A stretch of 64,000 nucleotides of DNA from the NCBI RefSeq assembly GCF_018343775.1, contig NZ_CP074349.1, positions 1,354,001-1,418,000 of the forward strand, read 5' to 3'. Under the pieces are notes generated by a model, which worked only from the letters and a program-made list of their open reading frames with translations, did not search any database and was not told where the DNA came from. Made by a program: the position numbers and the translations under genes. The number at the start of each line of letters is the position of its first letter. The stretch's first letter is position 1. The DNA comes from Pseudomonas cichorii. Its GTDB lineage: Bacteria; Pseudomonadota; Gammaproteobacteria; Pseudomonadales; Pseudomonadaceae. Of the stretch, positions 18,401 through 26,669 are shown piece after piece.

Positions 18401-18462
18401 CGCTGACCTTGCTGTTCCTGCCAGCGCTTTATGCAGCGTGGTTCAGGGTAAAGCGGTCGTAG
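15403..18462 (+). CDS. mexK: RND multidrug efflux transporter (MexK-like)
   Basis: A 1019-aa inner-membrane proton/drug antiporter of the HAE-1/RND type. It has an N-terminal TM1, a large periplasmic loop, a first TM bundle with the proton-relay pair D402-D403 (GLLVDDAIIAVE), a second periplasmic loop and a second TM bundle near 865-1010. The short linker contains IKMEQGYDRLKAA, characteristic of the family. With the MexJ-like adaptor and a recruited outer-membrane channel it would expel hydrophobic compounds; P. aeruginosa MexJK handles triclosan and some antibiotics. Repression by the divergent TetR is likely. A REP palindrome starts on its stop codon. Confidence 0.9.
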   Translation: MHFNLSEWALRHRQVVLYLMIVLAVVGALSYTKLGQSEDPPFTFKAMVIRTLWPGASAEEVARQVTDKIEKKLMETGEYERISSFSRPGESTVTFIARDSIFSAAVPELWYQLRKKIGDIRQTLPQGVQGPFFNDEFGTTFGNIYALSGEGFDYAVLKDYAERIQIRLQRVKDVGKVELIGLQDEKVWIELSNVKLATLGLPMEAVQQALEAQNAVSSASFFETPAERIQLRVSGRFQSVDEIRNFPIRVGDRTLRISDLADVHRGFNDPPAPRMRFMDEDAIGLAVAMKDGGDILVLGRALEGEFARLQNNLPAGMQLRKVSDQPAAVKTGVGEFVQVLAEALIIVLLVSFFSLGMRTGMVVALAIPLVLAMTFATMYYLGIGLHKISLGALVLALGLLVDDAIIAVEMMAIKMEQGYDRLKAASFAWTSTAFPMLTGTLITAAGFLPIATALSSTGEYTRSIFQVVTIALIASWIVAVMFVPYLGDRLLPDLAKIHAAKHGSDAPDPYATPMYKRVRALVGWCVERRKTVIVATVALFVLSVVMFRFVPQQFFPASGRLELMVDLKLAEGASLQNTTEQVTRLEQMLKDHPGIDNHVAYVGTGSPRFYLPLDQQLPAPSFAQIVVLTKTIEDREALRSWLITSLNEQFPTLRSRVTRLENGPPVGYPVQFRVTGEHIEVVRELARQVREKVRENPHVSNVHLDWEEPSKVVHLNIDQDRARALGVTTADLSAFLRNSLTGSSVSQFREDDELIEILLRGTRNEREQLGNLSSLAVPTQSGASIALSQVATLEYGFEEGVIWHRNRLPSVTVRADIYGKEQPATLVQQILPTLEPVRAELPDGYLLEVGGTVEDSARGQNSVNAGVPLFIVVVLTLLMIQLRSFSRMFMVFVTAPLGLIGVTLFLLIFNQPFGFVAMLGTIALSGMIMRNSVILVDQIEQDIASGQDQWHAIIEATVRRFRPIVLTALAAVLAMIPLSRSLFFGPMAVAIMGGLIVATALTLLFLPALYAAWFRVKRS

Positions 18463-18506
18463 GAGCCAATGTATTCGCGAAAAACCATTCGCGGATGAAT
18501 CCGCTC
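18460..18506. repeat. REP pair immediately after mexK
   Basis: A REP-like arm TAGGAGCCAATGTATTCGCG (from 18460) and an inverted arm ATTCGCGGATGAATCCGCTC (18487-18506) leave a short loop. The first arm overlaps the mexK stop codon, so the hairpin forms right at the 3' end of the pump message. Confidence 0.75.
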
Positions 18507-18610
18507 TCATCAAACAAGACGCAAGACCATGAATTAGAAAGTATTTTATGTAGGGTAAAAACGTTATCCGGCGTACATATCCATTATCGGCATGTGTTGG
18601 TCCTACTGGT

Positions 18611-18830
18611 TCCGCCTTTACGGCGGCCCCCTTTTGTTTCGGCAAAAGGGGGGAAAACCATCCGCTCCGGTTCGGCCCCGCCTTGGGGCGGGGTTCCCTC
18701 GCTCCGGCATTGCTCCGTGGGTACGCGCCGACGGGCCTTCCATGGCCCTGCGGCGCTTGCTCGGCGTCCTGCCTCGCACCCCACTGCGCAATACCTCCAC
18801 TCGGCCGTCACCCACGTCGCAATCGGCGGT
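18611..18830. repeat. GC-rich multi-hairpin intergenic repeat
   Basis: A run of strong stems: CCGCC/GGCGG (18612-18616 with 18622-18626), CCCCCTTTTG/CAAAAGGGGG (18627-18636 with 18643-18652) and CCCCGCC/GGCGGGG (18676-18682 with 18687-18693), followed by a GC-rich, non-coding tail. From memory, stretches of this style (CGCCTTTACGGCG, GGGGTTCCCTCGCTCC) recur between genes of many Pseudomonas. The boundaries are approximate. I know of no proven function. Confidence 0.6.
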
Positions 18831-18854
18831 GTCTGGAAGATTTTTGCTCATCCC

Positions 18855-18879
18855 TGTAGGAGCGAATGAAGCTCCTACA
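18855..18879. repeat. Short perfect REP-like palindrome
   Basis: TGTAGGAGC (18855-18863), a 7-base loop, then GCTCCTACA (18871-18879): a 9-bp perfect hairpin made from the outer part of the REP sequence. Confidence 0.8.
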
Positions 18880-19008
18880 CAACAATCGTGAGAGCGCCGC
18901 AGAACGCGCCGTAAAGGCGCAAGGCGGCCTCAAGCCGAACCATGAATCTGGAAACACCTGCTCCTGTTTGCTGCGCGACAGCGCGGCGCCGGGTGATCTC
19001 CTACTCGG

Positions 19009-19698
19009 TTAAAGTGCTCCAAACACCTTCTTCGCCAATCCGGTCGCTGCTGCAGCCGGGTTGGCGCGGATGCTTTCTTCCTGTTTGGCGATCATCTCGA
19101 ACAGGCCGTTGAGCGCCTGCTCGGTCACATAGCCTTCAATATTTGAGCTTTTCGCGTCCAGAACGCCCAAGGTGGCGGCCTGACCGGCAAAGGCGTTGTA
19201 TTTCTGGGCCAGGCCTACCTTGTCGGTGGCCTGCTTGACGATAGGCAGGAATTTGGCGCGGATCTGCTCACGGCTGCTGCTATTCAGGTACTGAGTGGCG
19301 GAGTCCTTGCCGCCACTGAGGATCGACTTGGCATCGGCCACGCTCATTTTCTTGACCGCATCCACCAGCAAGGCCTGAGCCTGGGGAACGGCAGCCTCGG
19401 CGGCCTGGTTCATGCTGGCTTCCAGTTGATCGACCTGAGCGCCCATGCCGAACTGTTTCATCTTTTTCGCGACCTTGCCCAGATTCCCCGGCAATTCGAT
19501 ACGCACTTCCTGGTTATTGCTGAAACCTCCGGGCACGCCCAGTTGCTTGACCGCTACCTGAGCGCCCTGGGTCAGTGCATCCTTGAGCCCGCCAGTGGCG
19601 TCCGATTGCGACAGGTCACCCAGAGACAGGGCAAACACGTTGGCCGACAGCAGCAGGCCTGCGCACAGGCCGGCAAAGCTAAACGATGGGCGAAGCAT
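19009..19698 (-). CDS. DUF4197 exported protein
   Basis: A 229-aa protein with a cleavable signal peptide (about residues 1-23, ending in NVFA before LSLGDL). The mature part is a helical DUF4197 domain with YLNSSSREQIRAKFLPIV, which begins near residue 135, and a Phe/Lys-rich end; its function is unknown. The start is ATG 19698, with AAGGA 7 nt upstream; an upstream in-frame ATG lacks a ribosome site. It lies 97 nt downstream of plsB territory on the opposite side of a small gap and reads in the same direction as the plsB cluster. It is probably periplasmic. Confidence 0.85.
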   Translation of the reverse strand: MLRPSFSFAGLCAGLLLSANVFALSLGDLSQSDATGGLKDALTQGAQVAVKQLGVPGGFSNNQEVRIELPGNLGKVAKKMKQFGMGAQVDQLEASMNQAAEAAVPQAQALLVDAVKKMSVADAKSILSGGKDSATQYLNSSSREQIRAKFLPIVKQATDKVGLAQKYNAFAGQAATLGVLDAKSSNIEGYVTEQALNGLFEMIAKQEESIRANPAAAATGLAKKVFGAL

Positions 19699-19795
19699 GG
19701 CAGCATCCTTATTTTGTGGAGTCTTGAAAGTCGCGCTGACATGAACATCAGCGCGACCCTGCATTGAGGTTATCAGGGAACCTGAAAAGCGTGGA

Positions 19796-22282
19796 TCAAT
19801 CTGCGGCAGGCGTTTCTTCGATCTCGTTATGCAGCGTCACCTGCCGGATCGACAGGCGGATATCGCCCGGCAGCACACGCTTGGCTGCGCCTTCCGCCAG
19901 TTCTCCGAGCAACGGATGATGGCTCAGCTTGCCAGCGCCGTCCTTGCGCAGCACACCGAGGTCGAGCAAGGTCTGGATGAAATGCCGGAACAGGCTCTTG
20001 TCGAAGAACTCCGGGGCATTTAGGCCATGCAGGATCGATAGCCGCTGGGCCATGACCGTACACAGGTCTTCCAGCTCCTCTGCGCTCAGCGTGTTCTGGC
20101 CGCTGTTGAGCAGCAACGAGATGGCCATGTAGAAACGCTGCAAGGTCTGGGCGATGGCCTTGGACAACAGCGTCAGTTGCACATACTCCCTGGAACTCGG
20201 TTCCGGACGGACATAGGCATCGTTCTTGAAGCGCAGCAGGCCTTGCTCGACCAGTGCGGCCAGCCATTGGTCGACGACTTCATCCAGCTCTTCCAGGGGC
20301 CAGCGAATGAACAGCTCCGATTGCAGGTACGGATACAACGCACGGGTGTAGCGCAGGATCTGCTCGCGGTTCATGCGCGACGAGCTCTGGAAGAAGCTTG
20401 CCAGCAGCGAAGGCATCGCGAAGATATGCAGCACGTTGTTGCGGTAGTAGGTCATCAGGACTGCATTCTGTTCGTTCAGATACAGAATCTTGCCCAATGC
20501 ATCCTTTTGCTCGGCCAGCAGATCCATGCCTTTGACATGCTCGATCAGTGCCCGGCCATTGCCTTCGGGCAATGTCGTGTGTGGTGAATACGGTACTTTG
20601 CGCAGCAGTGCCAGATACAGATCCAGCACCCGCTCCATGGCCTGATCGTCCAGCGCCAGCCGTTGGGTGGAAAGCAGTGCTACGGCCACCAGATTCATCG
20701 GGTTCACGGCTGCGGCTTCGTTCAGATGCCGGGCTACTCGCTCGCCCAGGCGGTTGGTGGTCTCATTGAGCCACGCCGGACGGAATTGCGGCCCCAGTTC
20801 CTGTTCGCGCCAGTCGGGCTGTTCGCTGTCGAGGAACTGCGCCAGCTTGATCGGCTCGCCAAAGTTCACCGACACTTGCCCGAAGCGCTGCTTGAGGGCG
20901 CCGATGACCTTGAAGATATCGAAGATCGATTCTTTCTTCTTGCTGGCCCCGCGCAGTTCGCCCAGGTAAGTACGGCCTTCGAGTACCCGCTCATAGCCGA
21001 TATACACCGGCACGAACACGATGGGCATACGCGAATTGCGCAGGAAGCTGCGCAGGGTAATGGCGAGCATGCCGGTCTTGGGTTGCAGCATGCGTCCGGT
21101 ACGCGAACGGCCACCTTCGACGAAGTATTCGACCGGAAAGCCCTTGGTGAACAGGGTGTGCAGGTATTCGTTGAACACGGCGGTGTACAGCGGATTGCCC
21201 TTGAAGGTCCGACGCATGAAAAACGCGCCACCCCGACGCAGCAGGCCACCGATCACCGGCATGTTCAGGTTGATGCCTGCTGCAATGTGCGGTGGCGTCA
21301 GGCCGTTGCGAAACAGCAGATAGGACAGCAGCAGGTAATCGATGTGGCTGCGATGGCAGGGCACATAAATCACTTCATGGCCGGGCGCGACGTCCTGCAC
21401 GCCTTCTATGTGGCTGACCTTGATCCCGTCGTAGATCTTGTTCCAGAACCAGCTCAGCACCACTTCCAGAAAACGGATGGCCGAATAGGTGTAGTCCGAC
21501 GCAATTTCGTTGCCGTAGCGCAGGGCCTGTTCCCGGGCCTTCTCGTGAGTGATTTTCTCGCGCTCGGCTTCTTCGACAATCGCCTGCTGGACCATGGGCT
21601 CGTCCAGCAGGCCTTTGACCAGATTGCGACGGTGGGAAACGTCGGGACCGATGACCGCTGTTTTCAGGTTGCGAAAGCGCACCCGCAACAGGCGCTGGCT
21701 CATGCGCAGCGTCAGTTCCGGGCTTTTGTTTTCGTTGACCAGATCGCGCAGATGGATAGGGTTCGAGAACTGCACGCGGGTCTTGCGGCCCAGAATCAGA
21801 ATGGTGACCAGGCGACGCAGGCGTCCGGTTACCGCCCAGCTGTCGGCGAACAGCAGTTTCCAGGCGCTGGATTCGCGGTCCGGCGATTGTCCCCAGAACA
21901 CGCTGACCGGAATGACTTGCGCATCTTCAGTCGGGTTCTGGTTGACCGTCTCAAGCAGCCGTTCAAGCGTCGGCGGCGCACCGCGTTTGTCGTGACGGCC
22001 CAGCCAGTCAGGCTCGGGGGTCAGGTAAAAGAACGCGGCAGGTTCCATCAGGTTACCCACCGACACCGGCAGGATCGGTCGCGGCAGGCCGGCCTTGCGG
22101 CACTCGGTATCGATGACTGCCAGATCGCTCAGGGATGGCGATTGCAGCACATAGAACACCGGACGACTGCGGTCCAGATTGAGCGTGAAAGACGACTGGT
22201 TGATGGTTTCCGAGCGAACCCAGAGGTACAGCAACCGGCGCAGAGTGCCGAATACAAGACGACGGAACGGGGAACGGGTCAT
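19796..22282 (-). CDS. plsB: Glycerol-3-phosphate 1-O-acyltransferase
   Basis: An 828-aa protein of typical PlsB length. It transfers an acyl chain to position 1 of glycerol-3-phosphate, the first step of phospholipid synthesis, at the inner membrane. The acyltransferase block I, HX4D, is H310-D315 (in CHRSHIDYL); the further blocks include [19 protein letters not shown] and [10 protein letters not shown]. The N terminus has an amphipathic, Arg-rich stretch. Synteny with the efflux locus and rsmJ matches P. aeruginosa, where plsB is PA3673. The ribosome site is weak. Confidence 0.97.
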   Translation of the reverse strand: MTRSPFRRLVFGTLRRLLYLWVRSETINQSSFTLNLDRSRPVFYVLQSPSLSDLAVIDTECRKAGLPRPILPVSVGNLMEPAAFFYLTPEPDWLGRHDKRGAPPTLERLLETVNQNPTEDAQVIPVSVFWGQSPDRESSAWKLLFADSWAVTGRLRRLVTILILGRKTRVQFSNPIHLRDLVNENKSPELTLRMSQRLLRVRFRNLKTAVIGPDVSHRRNLVKGLLDEPMVQQAIVEEAEREKITHEKAREQALRYGNEIASDYTYSAIRFLEVVLSWFWNKIYDGIKVSHIEGVQDVAPGHEVIYVPCHRSHIDYLLLSYLLFRNGLTPPHIAAGINLNMPVIGGLLRRGGAFFMRRTFKGNPLYTAVFNEYLHTLFTKGFPVEYFVEGGRSRTGRMLQPKTGMLAITLRSFLRNSRMPIVFVPVYIGYERVLEGRTYLGELRGASKKKESIFDIFKVIGALKQRFGQVSVNFGEPIKLAQFLDSEQPDWREQELGPQFRPAWLNETTNRLGERVARHLNEAAAVNPMNLVAVALLSTQRLALDDQAMERVLDLYLALLRKVPYSPHTTLPEGNGRALIEHVKGMDLLAEQKDALGKILYLNEQNAVLMTYYRNNVLHIFAMPSLLASFFQSSSRMNREQILRYTRALYPYLQSELFIRWPLEELDEVVDQWLAALVEQGLLRFKNDAYVRPEPSSREYVQLTLLSKAIAQTLQRFYMAISLLLNSGQNTLSAEELEDLCTVMAQRLSILHGLNAPEFFDKSLFRHFIQTLLDLGVLRKDGAGKLSHHPLLGELAEGAAKRVLPGDIRLSIRQVTLHNEIEETPAAD

Positions 22283-22439
22283 ACGGCTTCTGCTGAGTGG
22301 GATGTAGGGGCGAGCGCCCGATGGGCATCAGTGTGCCGTATCTGTCCGGGATGGGCAAAGTGGCCGATCCCGGAGGCAAACGAGCGGGGGGTGTCTTGGT
22401 CGCGACAGTATGTTCAGGTACTGAAAATGTGTGCCTGGA

Positions 22440-22466
22440 TGCTTTCGAGAATGAATTCGCGAAAGG
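22440..22466. repeat. Degenerate single REP-like palindrome
   Basis: CTTTCGAGAATGAATTCGCG followed by AAAG (from about 22443) reads as an imperfect palindrome with the REP core GAATGAATTCGCG. It lies directly after the stop of the 125-aa gene (minus strand), where a transcript end is expected. Confidence 0.45.
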
Positions 22467-22467
22467 G

Positions 22468-22845
22468 TTACGAAGTGCGCCAGGTAATCTCTTCTTCGCC
22501 ATCGGCGCTGATGCGAATCCAGCGATCGGCAGCATCATCGCTTTCTTCTTCGACCCAGGTTCCCGGCGCACAGCGCACTTCGACATCAAGGGCGGCGAAA
22601 GCGGCACGGGCGCAGGCGATGTCGTCTTCCCATGGTGTCTTGTCGCTTTCCAGGTAAAGGCTGTTCCATTTGCCCACGGCCTTTGGCAGCCAGGTCACAG
22701 GAACATTGCCGGCCTTGCACTTCCAGGTCTGGCCTTTCTGGGTCCAGTCGCTGCAAGGGCCGAGCGCGGTGCCGAGCCATTGGGCAATGGCCTTATGATC
22801 GACGTCTTCGTCTTTGAGGTAAATCTCGATATCGGGTTGGCGCAT
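22468..22845 (-). CDS. Conserved hypothetical protein (125 aa)
   Basis: A 125-aa acidic, Trp-rich soluble protein (DWTQKGQTWKCK, TWLPKAVGKWNSLYL, TPWEDDIACA). There is no signal peptide or membrane segment, and I recognise no motif. It follows rlmA by 18 nt in the same direction, so it is the last gene of a dapE-rlmA-unknown operon. The start ATG 22845 agrees with that spacing. Function unknown. Confidence 0.75.
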   Translation of the reverse strand: MRQPDIEIYLKDEDVDHKAIAQWLGTALGPCSDWTQKGQTWKCKAGNVPVTWLPKAVGKWNSLYLESDKTPWEDDIACARAAFAALDVEVRCAPGTWVEEESDDAADRWIRISADGEEEITWRTS

Positions 22846-22863
22846 GGGGGCCTCACTTGAATG

Positions 22864-23673
22864 CTACAGCAGCACGAAATAATCGTAGCGCATGGAAACG
22901 GTGACCTTGAACGGTCCGGGGTGCTCGATGACAGCCGTGCGGCGCTCGGCGCTGGCACGCCATCCATGGGGCGTCATGGCCAGCAGGTCGGCGCGGGACT
23001 GCCCGTCGATCAGCTTCAGGGTGTAGCGCAGGGTTTCGCTGTGTTGTAACTGCATGCCTTCCGGCACCAGAGCCAGGTGCTTGTCGTCGGCATAATCGCG
23101 AACCTCATCATAGAGCCGCTGGCGCAGCTCCATCAGATGGTCGTTGGTGGGGCCGACGCGCATCAGTCCGCCGCCGGGAGTCAGCAAACGCTTGGCTTCT
23201 TTCCAGTCCAGAGGGCTGAAAACGCTGGCCAGAAACTGGCAGCTGGCGTCTGGCATTGGCACACGGGCCATGCTGGCGACCATCCAGGTCAGCTTCGGGT
23301 TACGGCGGCAGGCGCGCTTGACCGCTTCGCGGGAAATATCCAGCGCATAGCCATCGGCATCAGGCAGGGCCTCGGCGATCTGCGCCGTGTAGTAACCCTC
23401 GCCACAGCCGATATCCAGCCAGCGAGCCGGGGCACGTTCTGCAGCCAGCTCGGCCAGACGCTGAGCCACCGGCGCGTAATGCCCGGCATTCAGGAAGTCG
23501 CGTCGGGCCTCGACCATGGCCTGATTGTCGCCAGGGTCACGGCTGTTCTTGTGCTGCACCGGCAACAGGTTCAGATAGCCCTGACGTGCACGGTCGAAGC
23601 GATGATTGGCGGGGCAGACCACGCCATTGTCGGCGGCGCCCAGAGGCGCCGAACAGATTGGGCAGGTCAGCAT
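22864..23673 (-). CDS. rlmA: 23S rRNA (guanine-N1)-methyltransferase, RlmA family
   Basis: A 269-aa methyltransferase. The N-terminal zinc site is visible as C4, C7, C20 and H24 (LTCPICSAPL then VCPANH). The SAM-binding motif is WLDIGCGEGYYT (about 89-100), followed by YALDISREAV. RlmA methylates N1 of G745 in 23S rRNA in E. coli; the same site here is inferred. The ATG overlaps the dapE stop by 1 nt (TGATG), so it is translationally coupled to dapE. Confidence 0.88.
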   Translation of the reverse strand: MLTCPICSAPLGAADNGVVCPANHRFDRARQGYLNLLPVQHKNSRDPGDNQAMVEARRDFLNAGHYAPVAQRLAELAAERAPARWLDIGCGEGYYTAQIAEALPDADGYALDISREAVKRACRRNPKLTWMVASMARVPMPDASCQFLASVFSPLDWKEAKRLLTPGGGLMRVGPTNDHLMELRQRLYDEVRDYADDKHLALVPEGMQLQHSETLRYTLKLIDGQSRADLLAMTPHGWRASAERRTAVIEHPGPFKVTVSMRYDYFVLL

Positions 23674-24824
23674 CAGGCGAGCAACTTGACCATGGTCTGG
23701 TAGTAGATCTCGGTCAGGACATCGAGGTCGCTGGCCAGGATGCGCTCGTTGACCTGGTGGATGGTCGCGTTGACCGGCCCCAGTTCAACCACCTGAGTCC
23801 CCAGGGTTGCGATGAAACGGCCATCCGAAGTGCCGCCACTGGTGGACGCCTTGGTTTCACGGCCGGTGACTTTCCTGATGCTGTCTGAAACCGCATCCAG
23901 CAAAGCGCCGGGTTCGGTCAGGAACGGCAGGCCCGACAACGCCCAGTCCACATGCCAGTCCAGGCCGTGTCTGTCGAGGATGGTGGCGACACGCTGTTGC
24001 AGACCTTCGACGGTGGATTCGGTCGAGAAGCGGAAGTTGAATACTGCCACCAGATCACCGGGGATCACGTTGGTCGCGCCAGTGCCCGAATTGAGGTTGG
24101 ATATCTGGAAGCTGGTCGGCGGGAAAAAGGCATTGCCATCGTCCCAGTGCTCGGCGGCCAGTTCGGCCAGCGCCGGAGCGGCCAGATGAATCGGGTTTTT
24201 CGCCAGATGCGGGTAGGCCACATGGCCCTGAATGCCGCGCACGGTGAGCTTGGCGCCCAGCGAGCCGCGACGTCCGTTTTTCACCACATCGCCCACCAGC
24301 GTGGTGCTCGACGGTTCGCCGACGATGCACCAGTCCAGGCGCTCTTTACGGGCTGCCAGACGTTCAACCACGGCCTTGGTGCCATGGTGTGCCGGACCTT
24401 CTTCGTCGCTGGTGATCAGGAATGCCACCGAACCCTTGTGGTCAGGGTAATCGCTGACGAAACGCTCGCACGCCACCACCATCGCCGCCAGACTGCCTTT
24501 CATGTCCGCTGCGCCACGACCGCAGAGCATGCCGTGCTCATCGATCAGTGCATCGAACGGATCGGTCTGCCAGGCCTGGACCGGGCCGGTGGGAACCACA
24601 TCGGTGTGACCGGCGAAGCACAGCACCGGACCTTCGCTGGTGCCATGGGTGGCCCAGAAGTTGTCGACGTCTTCGATGCGCATGGGCTCCAGCTTGAAGC
24701 CCGCATCGCCCAGACGTTGCATCATCACCGTCTGGCAATCGGCATCGACCGGAGTGACCGAAGGACGGCGAATCAGGTCGCAGGCGAGTTGAAGCGTGGG
24801 CGAAAGGTCGGCTGGGGCTGTCAT
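23673..24824 (-). CDS. dapE: Succinyl-diaminopimelate desuccinylase
   Basis: A 383-aa M20-family zinc hydrolase that removes succinate from N-succinyl-L,L-diaminopimelate in the lysine and meso-DAP pathway. The metal and catalytic residues appear as H73 and D75 ([11 protein letters not shown]), the bridging Asp in GRGAADMKG, Glu-Glu in [12 protein letters not shown] (about 140) and a late His in [10 protein letters not shown]. It heads the dapE-rlmA-unknown operon. dapD and dapC lie 5-8 kb away on the same strand, so three of the succinylase-branch genes are loosely clustered here. Confidence 0.96.
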   Translation of the reverse strand: MTAPADLSPTLQLACDLIRRPSVTPVDADCQTVMMQRLGDAGFKLEPMRIEDVDNFWATHGTSEGPVLCFAGHTDVVPTGPVQAWQTDPFDALIDEHGMLCGRGAADMKGSLAAMVVACERFVSDYPDHKGSVAFLITSDEEGPAHHGTKAVVERLAARKERLDWCIVGEPSSTTLVGDVVKNGRRGSLGAKLTVRGIQGHVAYPHLAKNPIHLAAPALAELAAEHWDDGNAFFPPTSFQISNLNSGTGATNVIPGDLVAVFNFRFSTESTVEGLQQRVATILDRHGLDWHVDWALSGLPFLTEPGALLDAVSDSIRKVTGRETKASTSGGTSDGRFIATLGTQVVELGPVNATIHQVNERILASDLDVLTEIYYQTMVKLLA

Positions 24825-24938
24825 GAACAGAACTCCGGGAACAAGGCTGTGGGCGCGAAAAGGCGGATATCTTAAAGCAAAACGAAGTTAAACGGCGTTC
24901 ATGACCGCCGTTCAATACCCGGACCTTCAATCTCGCTG

Positions 24939-26378
24939 TCATTTGCGCATGAATATTGCCCCGGTCAGTGATGCCACAAGCGCCAGCAGACCACCGAGCA
25001 GGAACGCCGCGCCATAGCCGCCGCTCAAGGCTTCAAGTGCGGTGTGGCCTGCTTCTGTGAGTCGTTCGCTGTAATGCGAAGCCAGGCTGCTGATAATCGC
25101 CAGACCCAGCGCGCCTCCCATCATGAAAGAGGTATTGACGATGCCCGAAGCGATACCTTCTTCGCCGGTCTTTGCATCACTCATGGCGGCCACCAGTATC
25201 GGGTTGAAACCCATGCCTGCACCCACGCCGATCAGCAGCATCCCCGGCAGGATATCCAGCAGGAAATTGCCATCGACGGGTGCCCTGGCCAACAGGAAAA
25301 GACCTGCGGCAGCGAGCCCCAGCCCAAGAACCAGCGGCAGTTTGACGCCGTAGCGAATGATGAGTCTCGAAGACAGGAGCAATGAACACAGTGCCATCAC
25401 CAGATTGGCCGGAAGAAACGCCAGGCCGACTTCAAGAGGTGAGTAGTCCAGTACTTGTTGAAGATACAGGGCACAAAGAAAAAACCAGGCGAACATGGAA
25501 GTTGCCCAAAGCATTCCGATGAAGTTTGCCGTTGTCAGATTTCTTGAGTGGAAAAGTCGTACAGGAATCAGAGGAACTTTCGTACAAAGTTCTATCCGGA
25601 TAAATACAATGAACATTAGGGTTGCCAAGGTCAGTTGGCTTACTGTTGTTTTAGAAGTCCAGCCAATATGATTGCCATTCATGATTGCATAAACGGCCAC
25701 TATCAACGCTGCAATTATGGTAATGGCACCTGCTATGTCCAGGGCGCCTTTTTCTGTTATTTCGACAGGTGGCAGCAAGCGCCGACTCAGTGCGAGAACA
25801 AGAACGCCTATCGGCAGGTTGATCAGGAAAATCGTATACCACTCATAAAGGTCGGTCAGGACGCCACCGAGCAGTACACCGATGCTGCCGCCACCGGTAC
25901 ATACGAAGCTGTAGGCACCAATGGCTTTTGCACGTTCGGACGGGTCCGTGAACAGGCGAATGATGAGCGACAGCGCCGTCGAGGTCAGCAGTGCACCGCC
26001 AAAGCCTTGAAGTGCGCGGGCTGCGATAAGCGTCTCTTGAGTCGTTGCGATACCGCAGGCCAGTGATGCCAGGGTAAACAGGCTGGTGCCCCAGACGAAA
26101 ATCACCCGCTGTCCGTACAGGTCACCAAGGCGGCCACCCAGCAACAGGAACCCGCCAAAGGTCAGCAGATAGACATTGATGACCCATGCCAGCGAGACAT
26201 CATCAAAGCCCAGATCAAGTTTGATAGAGGGAAGTGCAACATTCACGATCGTCGTATCCAGCACGATCATCAGGGTTGCCAGACAGATAACGGCTAACGC
26301 TTGCCAGCGCTTTTCCTGAAAGGCAGTTTGCTCCATGGGGGAGGGAAGTGGGTCGGTGCGGGTAGAACTCATGAACAT
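24939..26378 (-). CDS. MFS drug exporter, DHA2 (14-TM) family
   Basis: A 479-aa membrane protein with about 14 transmembrane segments. Motif C-like and DHA2 signatures are visible: LDTTIVNVALPSI in TM1 (about 41-53), GGRLGDLYGQR (motif A, about 90-100) and GALLTSTALSLI. QacA/EmrB-type pumps of this family export drugs or metabolites using the proton gradient; the substrate is unknown. The start is uncertain: ATG 26378 or ATG 26372 (GGA nearby), while ATG 26408 adds an unlike stretch. The middle (about 25500-25780) is clearly AT-richer than the neighbours, a hint of acquisition. There is no regulator beside it. Confidence 0.88.
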   Translation of the reverse strand: MFMSSTRTDPLPSPMEQTAFQEKRWQALAVICLATLMIVLDTTIVNVALPSIKLDLGFDDVSLAWVINVYLLTFGGFLLLGGRLGDLYGQRVIFVWGTSLFTLASLACGIATTQETLIAARALQGFGGALLTSTALSLIIRLFTDPSERAKAIGAYSFVCTGGGSIGVLLGGVLTDLYEWYTIFLINLPIGVLVLALSRRLLPPVEITEKGALDIAGAITIIAALIVAVYAIMNGNHIGWTSKTTVSQLTLATLMFIVFIRIELCTKVPLIPVRLFHSRNLTTANFIGMLWATSMFAWFFLCALYLQQVLDYSPLEVGLAFLPANLVMALCSLLLSSRLIIRYGVKLPLVLGLGLAAAGLFLLARAPVDGNFLLDILPGMLLIGVGAGMGFNPILVAAMSDAKTGEEGIASGIVNTSFMMGGALGLAIISSLASHYSERLTEAGHTALEALSGGYGAAFLLGGLLALVASLTGAIFMRK

Positions 26379-26636
26379 ACATCCGTTTTGTAGTTTTTCT
26401 GATTGCACAGATCTGAAACTTTCTGGAAGGGCAGGATATAGAACTCATGTCGTCAGTGTGTTGCGGTACTGATTCTGATTTATAAACAAAATAATTCAGT
26501 GAAAAGGTTTTCTATGTAGGGCGGTGGTAAGTTGTTCCCGCTTGTAAAGGGAGTCTATGCATATTTGGCCGGTACTCTGCAGGCGCTGATTGCAAACCGG
26601 GCGATGATAAGGGTGCCGCGCCTCTGCCAAACCTCT

Positions 26637-26642
26637 TATAAT
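26637..26642 (+). promoter_or_regulatory. Consensus -10 box upstream of tcdA
   Basis: A perfect TATAAT lies 28 nt before ATG 26670. No convincing -35 hexamer is placed 16-18 nt upstream, so the start site is likely near 26649 but the promoter strength is uncertain. Confidence 0.5.
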
Positions 26643-26669
26643 GCGCGCCGGTTTTTCGGGGTAATTGAC

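Larger units (their letters stand above)
18463..19008. other. Gene-free region between mexK and the DUF4197 gene
   Basis: 546 bases without a believable gene. From left to right it holds a REP pair, an AT-rich stretch (18510-18600), a GC-rich multi-hairpin repeat (about 18601-18830), a short perfect palindrome (18855-18879), and a tail with further small hairpins (about 18885-18990). Several open frames cross it on both strands, but none has a ribosome site or a protein-like composition. Confidence 0.7.

Noticed and set aside
18592..18891. An open frame of 99 aa and others across the 18.6-kb gap
   Set aside because: They lie on the hairpin repeat, are rich in Arg/Pro/Gly/Ser, have no ribosome site, and frames exist on both strands as expected for GC-rich non-coding DNA.
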